Origin: G963674685 sp964591275
Lineage (GTDB): Bacteria; Lernaellota; Lernaellaia; JACKCT01
Reading direction: 5' to 3'
NCBI GenBank assembly: GCA_964591275.1
Contig: CAZQAE010000093.1
Coordinates: forward strand, 1-18,344
Length of the DNA stretch: 18,344 nt
The stretch's first letter is position 1; each line of letters opens with the position of its first letter. The position numbers and the translations under genes were made by a program. This document shows, piece after piece, positions 5,767 to 11,235 of the stretch. Below the pieces are notes generated by a model. The model was not told where the DNA came from. It did no database searches and was given only the letters and a program-made list of their open reading frames with translations.

Positions 5767-8001
5767 TCAGTATAAAGTCGTTTCTAAATAGTATTCATTT
5801 CCTTTGAGATAATCACACATCAACTCAGCGATGGCCTGGTGCCCTTTTCGGCTTGGATGAGTGCTGTCGTGGGGGAAAATGAAGGAACTTTTGTCTTCCC
5901 TTAGTCCCAGAATATCATTGATTGGAATGAATCCTAACTCGTGCTTGATAGCCTGTCGCTTCATCTCCTGGCGAAGCAGGGTGGTTTTTTGATGGGGATT
6001 GGGTTCGTAATTAATATAAAATTCATCGGCCAAAATGACCTTGATACTTCGCTGTTTGCAGAGGGCGATCAACTCAGTCAAGTTGATTACGTAATCCGAA
6101 ATTGGATTGACATCTTTGACCACATCAAACCTTTCGGCAATTGCGCTAAGCGAAGTTTCTTTTTGTTCACGCACTAACCCGACTAATGCATTATATAGCC
6201 GGAGATGACCAAGAGTGGATTGCAGTGCGGGAACCATGAATTTGTATTCAGTCTTTCCGACATTATCTGATGGTTGAGCAAAGGGCGCCGATTGCCCGGC
6301 ATTGACCATTTCCCACAATTCCCGATGAGTGTAAGGCCCCTTGACGAGCCTGGCGTCCAGATTGTTGAGATAAATAATCAAAAGATGGGGATTGTATTGG
6401 ACCCCATATATTCGAAATAAAGTCAGCAATTGGAATAGATTATAGCCTTTTACCCCGGAGTTGATAACTTCAAATTGCTTGGTCTTCCGTCCATCGTTTA
6501 GGCACTTCTGGAGAATTCCGCTGTAGGTCTGCTCATTGGAATCGATGCCGTCGCCATAGGTGGTGGAACCGCCCAGGGTCATGATTCTGAAAACATTTTT
6601 TGGCGGCTCCTTTGGTGTTGGGCCGCTCCGAAATTGCAACTTACGCAATTGGAATGCGTCGTTGTTGTCAAACAGGTCACCGGGTATATAGAACAATAAT
6701 CCGTCAGAAACAAAGTTCTTGCCTGTGTTTTTTTCTCGCATCGCTGGTTCCAGCGATGATTGTCTCACCATGGATTCGGCTGAAAAAACAACCAAGGCGG
6801 CCAGACTGAGCAGTATCGGTGTAAACCACTTGACGTGCCGTCGAATGGCGATGGTTCGAACAAAAATCATCGCCGCCGATATCCAGGAAAAAGTGGCAAC
6901 AAGGGCAATGGCATCATTCCCACCGAAGAGCCAATAAGGAACGCCTAAGGCAACGGGAACAAAACATTTTGCTGACTGAGAAAGATCATATGGATTCCTT
7001 GGAATAGCCCTTCCCTCCTGGCTTTTTGCCAGGATGAAGGCCAGGCAACCAGCCATCAGCAATCCAACTGCTGCCACTGGCGCCGGGAAACTACCAAACC
7101 AGGCGATTGCCCAGCCTCCCAGGGAGAAAGCCAAAAGTATGATGAAGCCTGGACGGGATCTCAAAGGTTTGAGAATCCAGAATCCGGTAATGAGAATGGT
7201 GAAAAAATAAAGGATGATTGCTGCGCCGAGCAAGTCACCAGGAGTGTAGGACATAGGGACGGTGAAAATGAATACAAAGGGTAAAAGCGAAAGTGCAAAA
7301 CCCCCTGTTGATTGAAACCGATTTTTCTGAGCCTGAAAAATGGAAAGGAAATTTTGTGCGATGGATAGCAGCAGGCCAATGAAAATAGCAAGAAAATAAT
7401 AAAGATTTCGTTGATTTCGGTCTGCCCCCAATGGGAAAAAATTGTCGTCTCCGGTATCCGCGGTGAGTATTTCGAGGGTGCCGATGACAAAATCGCTTTG
7501 GATCGAATCGATTCGAAAGTTGTCGAATTTATGCCCTGATAATGGAAACGACTCCAAAATTTTGCCATGAACTTTCATCTCAAATGTTGACTCAGTACGA
7601 GAGAGTCTGACATGGACCTTTTCTCCTGGTTTCCAATCAGGCAAGTTGGTCGGCGTTATGGAAAAATCGATGGAGTGTGGTGAACCCTTGAGTCGAAAAT
7701 GAATGATCCCAAGCCTGGTGATATAGACAGGAAAAGATAGGGTGAGCCCCGGATTTTCCCCAGATAAAAATAAGGATAGGTTCAGGTCGTCCTTTTCTTG
7801 AAACGAAAGTCCATCAACCACAAACGGGTTTTTCTGAAATGATCGGTCCTTAAAAACGGAAGAAATGCGAGAGTTTTCTTGGAACTGATTCCACAAATAA
7901 CCTCGGGAATAATTCTCCGCAGTTTTGCAGGCCAGCAAAAGTATTGCGGAGTATAAAACAAAACCAACAAGAACCTTTCCCAAACGCTTTTTGCCGACCA
8001 T
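5767..8001 (-). CDS. Polytopic membrane protein with C-terminal SGNH/GDSL hydrolase-like domain
   Basis: A 744-aa protein. The ATG at 8001 is preferred because GAGG lies 8 nt upstream; the in-frame GTG at 8010 abuts that same motif. One membrane segment (about 10-27) is followed by a beta-rich, probably extracytoplasmic domain (about 60-200), then roughly eight hydrophobic helices (about 205-430). The C-terminal SGNH fold has block I GGSTTYGDG (Ser479), block II NSGVKGYN (514-521), block III YLNNL (Asn about 547) and block V DSTHPSRKGH (Asp712, His715). All four catalytic blocks are present, so it is probably an active esterase or acyl-transfer enzyme; similar membrane-fused SGNH domains modify cell-surface polysaccharides. 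The beta domain between anchor and helices is not one I can name. The gene is markedly AT-richer than its right-hand neighbours, which suggests separate origin. It is divergent from the porin operon, with a 750-bp gap. Confidence 0.8.
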   Translation of the reverse strand: MVGKKRLGKVLVGFVLYSAILLLACKTAENYSRGYLWNQFQENSRISSVFKDRSFQKNPFVVDGLSFQEKDDLNLSLFLSGENPGLTLSFPVYITRLGIIHFRLKGSPHSIDFSITPTNLPDWKPGEKVHVRLSRTESTFEMKVHGKILESFPLSGHKFDNFRIDSIQSDFVIGTLEILTADTGDDNFFPLGADRNQRNLYYFLAIFIGLLLSIAQNFLSIFQAQKNRFQSTGGFALSLLPFVFIFTVPMSYTPGDLLGAAIILYFFTILITGFWILKPLRSRPGFIILLAFSLGGWAIAWFGSFPAPVAAVGLLMAGCLAFILAKSQEGRAIPRNPYDLSQSAKCFVPVALGVPYWLFGGNDAIALVATFSWISAAMIFVRTIAIRRHVKWFTPILLSLAALVVFSAESMVRQSSLEPAMREKNTGKNFVSDGLLFYIPGDLFDNNDAFQLRKLQFRSGPTPKEPPKNVFRIMTLGGSTTYGDGIDSNEQTYSGILQKCLNDGRKTKQFEVINSGVKGYNLFQLLTLFRIYGVQYNPHLLIIYLNNLDARLVKGPYTHRELWEMVNAGQSAPFAQPSDNVGKTEYKFMVPALQSTLGHLRLYNALVGLVREQKETSLSAIAERFDVVKDVNPISDYVINLTELIALCKQRSIKVILADEFYINYEPNPHQKTTLLRQEMKRQAIKHELGFIPINDILGLREDKSSFIFPHDSTHPSRKGHQAIAELMCDYLKGNEYYLETTLY

Positions 8002-8010
8002 CCCGTACAC

Positions 8011-8560
8011 CTCATTGGTTTGACATTAGCACTTTGGGTCCAGGGATTGGGGAATCTCCGCGAGAAAAACAGCAATAAAAAAGCGTTATTTTAGCGCCAT
8101 TCGTCGCCATTCGTGACAGCCATATAATTTTCCTTTGATTAGTTCGATATATGGCATTTCGCCTGCTGTCAATTTTGGGCTCGAAAGACCGCCTTGTTAG
8201 CTACCTTTCTCTGGATAACTTTTTGTGGCGGATTTTCGCATCTGCGTCCCTTTTCTTGATTCTTTGCAGGATGACATGAAATCCGACGATCAACAAAGAA
8301 ACATCAAATATCGAAAATGTTTTCTTCGAGGCGCCGATTTTGAAGTTGAGGAATTCATTTCGATCTTGCCGCTGGTTTGCATGGCCGACCATATTGGCAA
8401 ACGAAAAATTGGGAACACCCGGCCTACCCACTTTTTAATATGGAATAATGCTGGAAATAATGGTGCATATATTTCATTGGACACAGTGTTTGCCAAACTG
8501 GGTGTCCCTCAATGAACCGTCATAGCTGCTTGTCATGGTCCGCCTAAAAGTTGGTCCCCA
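8011..8560. other. Gene-poor intergenic region
   Basis: About 550 bp without a supported gene. Short frames exist on both strands (for example a GTG-initiated 96-codon frame at 8225-8515, plus), but they lack a clear ribosome binding site or recognisable domains. Small features seen: tandem CGCCATTCGT at about 8094-8113, and an inverted repeat GCCATATA (8119-8126) / TATATGGC (8148-8155) flanked by GACAGC and GCTGTC. It may be decayed coding DNA; I recognise no remnant. Confidence 0.5.
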
Positions 8561-8589
8561 TTGAAAACTCCTTTGCTTTTTATTATAAT
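8561..8589 (+). promoter_or_regulatory. Near-consensus sigma70-type promoter (distal) for the porin operon
   Basis: TTGAAA (8561-8566), a 17-bp spacer, then a perfect TATAAT (8584-8589) in a T-rich context. Transcription would begin near 8596 and give a leader of about 155 nt before the porin start codon. It could instead drive a separate small RNA ending before 8750. Confidence 0.6.
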
Positions 8590-8676
8590 TTTCTCTTCAG
8601 GTTGACCCGATTCTGGCTTGGAGGGTGACTTGAAATGTCAAGAGAAAAAAATTCGGTAAATCAGAGTATTTCTCCC

Positions 8677-8704
8677 TTGACACGATGGTCATCTATGACA
8701 TAAT
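8677..8704 (+). promoter_or_regulatory. Proximal promoter of the porin operon
   Basis: TTGACA (8677-8682, perfect -35), a 16-bp spacer, then CATAAT (8699-8704, five of six). The -10 falls at the centre of the palindrome at 8689-8719, as expected for a repressor-controlled promoter. Confidence 0.6.
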
Positions 8705-8719
8705 TTATGTCATAGATGA
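8689..8719. promoter_or_regulatory. Perfect 31-bp palindromic operator candidate
   Basis: Arms TCATCTATGACATAA and TTATGTCATAGATGA are exact reverse complements around a single T at 8704. It overlaps the spacer and -10 of the proximal promoter and lies about 35 bp before the porin start. This architecture fits binding by a dimeric repressor. I cannot assign a regulator family, and no regulator gene is present in the window. Confidence 0.7.
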
Positions 8720-8753
8720 ATCGCCTTCAAATCACACAACCCTGGAGGAGCAT

Positions 8754-10001
8754 ATGAAACGATCCGTTGGGGCCGCGTGCGCGGTATCGATTATTTTCTC
8801 GCTTTGCTTCGTTTTCGCTTTTGCGCAAAATGCAGGCGCGGAGGTCACCGTAAAACCCTGGGCGCAAATCTTCAGCCACTACCAATACAATATGTCCGGC
8901 TACGAGGATTACGACTCCCGCTTCGACACGAACGATCACAATAATTTCGACGTTTCACAGGCTCGATTGTGGATTGATGCAAGCTTTAACGACCAGTGGT
9001 CAGGACGCCTTGTCTTATACACGGCGCGCAGTCCTAAGCTGAGTTACGAAACGACCCCTATAACTATTACCGAAGACGATCCTACCACCGAGGAGGATGA
9101 AACGGAAACGGTGGATGCAGTCACAAGCATCAACCAAAGCAATACAGGCCCCTACGAGGCGCGACTTTTCTACGCCTACGCAACTTATCAGCCCTTTCAG
9201 TGGCTCGGCCTGGACTTCGGTCTGGTGCAAAGCGCATACCTCCCTATGGTTTACAAATTCTGGAAATACCGCTACGTCATGAAGCCATACATGTTTGAGT
9301 ACAGACTTACACGAGCTCCAGGCGGCGATTATGGCGTTGCCATGCACGGAAATATTCCGGGAGGATACGGTGCCTATAGAGTCCGCGTCGCCAATGGCGA
9401 AGGTTGTAATTCTGTTGAAGAAAACGCTGGAAAATCGATTGAAGCGAGCGTATCTCTTTTTCCATTCCAGTCAGTGGACGCCCTGAAAGGCCTCGGGTTA
9501 TATGGCATGTATCGCTATGACAAGGCGGAGCCCGATTATATGGAAGAGTTGATTACCGTCATGGACATCCTGCTCAGTTACAGCCTCGACATCAACGAGC
9601 AAATGGGGTTTTCCGCAAACTTTGAATACGGGCAGCGTAAAGTCGACACCGATGACGAAGACCTGGACCCGAACCCTGTCATCAGTTTGGGCTATTCGGC
9701 CTGGGCGGATATCTGGTTCAAAAAGAATGCCGGTTTGCTGTTCCGCTACGATTTCTTAGATCCGAACACGGAAAACGACAAGGACCTGGAAAACGACGAG
9801 GGTCTGAAAACCGGCGGATACCAGGATGAAATGACGATGATGATGGCGGGAGTGTATTTTAATCCGATCAAGCAAATCCGCATTTTCCCCAATTACAGGA
9901 CCTATACCTACACGGCTGAAATCGCAGACGACAAGGACGACATGGTCACCAAGCAGCCCGATCAGTTCATATTCGTCAACACTGAAATCAAGTTCAAATA
10001 A
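8754..10001 (+). CDS. Outer-membrane porin-like beta-barrel protein
   Basis: Predicted 415-aa outer-membrane channel. The ATG at 8754 is chosen because GGAGG ends 5 nt upstream and a classical signal peptide follows (Lys-Arg, hydrophobic 5-24, cleavage after QNAGA near residue 29). An in-frame ATG at 8685 would lie within the promoter and operator. The mature part alternates aromatic/hydrophobic and polar residues (for example ARLWIDASF, GLYGMYRY) with acidic loops, typical of a transmembrane beta-barrel, and ends FVNTEIKFK, close to the usual C-terminal aromatic signature. The early 'QARLWIDASFNDQWSGRLVLY' region resembles phosphate-selective porin O/P-type proteins, but that family assignment is tentative. 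It is the first gene of an operon with the solute-binding protein 17 nt downstream, so it probably admits that protein's ligand through the outer membrane. Confidence 0.8.
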   Translation: MKRSVGAACAVSIIFSLCFVFAFAQNAGAEVTVKPWAQIFSHYQYNMSGYEDYDSRFDTNDHNNFDVSQARLWIDASFNDQWSGRLVLYTARSPKLSYETTPITITEDDPTTEEDETETVDAVTSINQSNTGPYEARLFYAYATYQPFQWLGLDFGLVQSAYLPMVYKFWKYRYVMKPYMFEYRLTRAPGGDYGVAMHGNIPGGYGAYRVRVANGEGCNSVEENAGKSIEASVSLFPFQSVDALKGLGLYGMYRYDKAEPDYMEELITVMDILLSYSLDINEQMGFSANFEYGQRKVDTDDEDLDPNPVISLGYSAWADIWFKKNAGLLFRYDFLDPNTENDKDLENDEGLKTGGYQDEMTMMMAGVYFNPIKQIRIFPNYRTYTYTAEIADDKDDMVTKQPDQFIFVNTEIKFK

Positions 10002-10018
10002 CAGAAAGTGAGTGAGTG

Positions 10019-11059
10019 ATGAAAAAATCAACATTTATTGCGCTGGCCGTTCTGGCCGCTTGCTTGTTGTCTTTCGGCGTCGCCTTCGCGAAGTCCGAAA
10101 AAATTAAAGTCGGCGTGTCGCCGGTCATTTCATCCAGCGGGTTTTTTCTTGCCCAGGAGCGAGGATATTTCAAGGAACTGGGCCTTGATGTTGAAATAAT
10201 GCAATTCGGCAAAAGCGGCGCGGCTATCCTGCCCGTTCTCGCATCCGGCGATCTACAGGTTGGGGGCGGTTCGCTTAGCCCCGGAGTTTTCAACGCCGTG
10301 AAAAGCGGCGTCGGCGTCAAAATCGTCGCCGATAAAGCTTCTATCGATCCCAACGACGCGCACGATGCCATTATCCTGCGCAAAGACCTCTTTGATTCCG
10401 GCAAGGTGAAATCGGCCAAGGACTTCAAGGGCCTCAAGGTAGGCCTCGCCAGCGCCGGCAAGACGAACATCCTGGCCATCGGCCTCGAACGTTTTCTCAA
10501 ACGCGGAGGGCTGACGCTGGACGACGTTACGATAGTGTCTGTCAGCTTCCCGGAAATGGTCGCCGCCATTGATTCAAAAAACATTGATGCGGCCTGCCCC
10601 GTCGAGCCTTTCATCGCCAAAGCCGTCGATATGGGAAGCGCGGTCCGCTTTCACGGATTCGAGGAGACCATCCCCAATTACCAGGTGGCCGTCGTTTACT
10701 ACGGCGAAGGATTCATCAAAGACAGGCCGGAAGATGCCAAGAAATTCATGTTGGCGTACGTGAAAGGTTTGCGTGATTATATCAACGCCTTCCGATACAA
10801 CGTCGGTCGCAAGGAAGTCGTGGAGGATCTGACTCGCGTTTTGAAAGTCAAGGATGCAGCTCTGTATGACAAGATGCGCCCCACGGGCTTCAACCCGGAT
10901 GGATACGTCAACGCGGCTTCCATCGCCGAAGCGCAGGACTGGTTCGCAGGCCACGGCATGGTGAAGGAAAAGATCGACGTGAACAAACAGCTTATCGATA
11001 ACAGTTTTTGCGACTATGCCGTTGAAATCATCGGGCCTTACAAGCCCCCCAAAAAATAG
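10019..11059 (+). CDS. ABC transporter substrate-binding protein, NitT/TauT (SsuA/THI5-like) type
   Basis: A 346-aa periplasmic binding protein. The signal peptide (KK, hydrophobic 6-22) is cleaved after GVAFA. The mature protein opens KIKVGVSPVISSSGFFLAQERGYF..GLDVEI, the hallmark of the NMT1/SsuA-like fold that binds nitrate, sulfonates, taurine or thiamine-precursor-like ligands. Later family-typical segments are DFKGLKVGLASAGKT, FPEMVAAIDSKNIDA and the helical C-terminal lobe. The ligand cannot be deduced. The ATG at 10019 is used; a GTG at 10016 is also in frame, and the upstream GTGAG repeats make a weak ribosome binding site. It is co-transcribed with the porin gene. No permease or ATPase gene follows: two terminator-like hairpins come next, so its ABC partners must be encoded elsewhere or it has another role. 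Confidence 0.92.
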   Translation: MKKSTFIALAVLAACLLSFGVAFAKSEKIKVGVSPVISSSGFFLAQERGYFKELGLDVEIMQFGKSGAAILPVLASGDLQVGGGSLSPGVFNAVKSGVGVKIVADKASIDPNDAHDAIILRKDLFDSGKVKSAKDFKGLKVGLASAGKTNILAIGLERFLKRGGLTLDDVTIVSVSFPEMVAAIDSKNIDAACPVEPFIAKAVDMGSAVRFHGFEETIPNYQVAVVYYGEGFIKDRPEDAKKFMLAYVKGLRDYINAFRYNVGRKEVVEDLTRVLKVKDAALYDKMRPTGFNPDGYVNAASIAEAQDWFAGHGMVKEKIDVNKQLIDNSFCDYAVEIIGPYKPPKK

Positions 11060-11069
11060 TAAGCCATTC

Positions 11070-11096
11070 GGGACGACTTAAGCGTCATCCCTTTTT
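11070..11096 (+). terminator. Weak intrinsic terminator candidate after the binding-protein gene
   Basis: Stem GGGACGAC (11070-11077) / GTCATCCC (11084-11091) with one mismatch, a 6-nt loop, then TTTTT. It begins 11 nt after the stop codon and is followed by a stronger terminator. Confidence 0.5.
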
Positions 11097-11107
11097 ATTG
11101 AAGAGCT

Positions 11108-11148
11108 GTTTGCGCGGTCTGTTCGTCGGACCGCGCAAACCATTTTTT
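11108..11148 (+). terminator. Strong intrinsic terminator of the porin/binding-protein operon
   Basis: Left arm 11108-11121 (GTTTGCGCGGTCTG) pairs with 11127-11140 (CGGACCGCGCAAAC): 14 bp with one U-G wobble and loop TTCGT. A TTTTTT tract follows at 11143-11148. The T tract is only on the plus-strand side, so it serves the plus-strand operon rather than the convergent gene. Confidence 0.9.
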
Positions 11149-11235
11149 CTCACCAAATATTTTCCCTTTTTTAAATTCGCCAACCATGACCTGAAAATTT
11201 TCACTTCATTTTAGGCCGTTTGATGCAGAGCAAAA

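Noticed and set aside
5571..5807. Plus-strand 78-codon frame between the phosphoesterase and SGNH genes
   Set aside because: No ribosome binding site or domain, and it overlaps the 3' end of the well-supported SGNH gene.
8115..8170. Nested inverted repeats GCCATATA/TATATGGC and GACAGC/GCTGTC
   Set aside because: The two pairings share bases and cannot form one continuous stem; loops are large and there is no T tract or adjacent promoter, so chance is likely.
8225..8515. Plus-strand GTG-initiated 96-codon frame
   Set aside because: No clear Shine-Dalgarno, no recognisable domain, competing frames on the other strand.
8685..8753. Upstream in-frame ATG extension of the porin gene
   Set aside because: It would translate the promoter and operator palindrome and displace the signal peptide; the ATG at 8754 has GGAGG at proper spacing.
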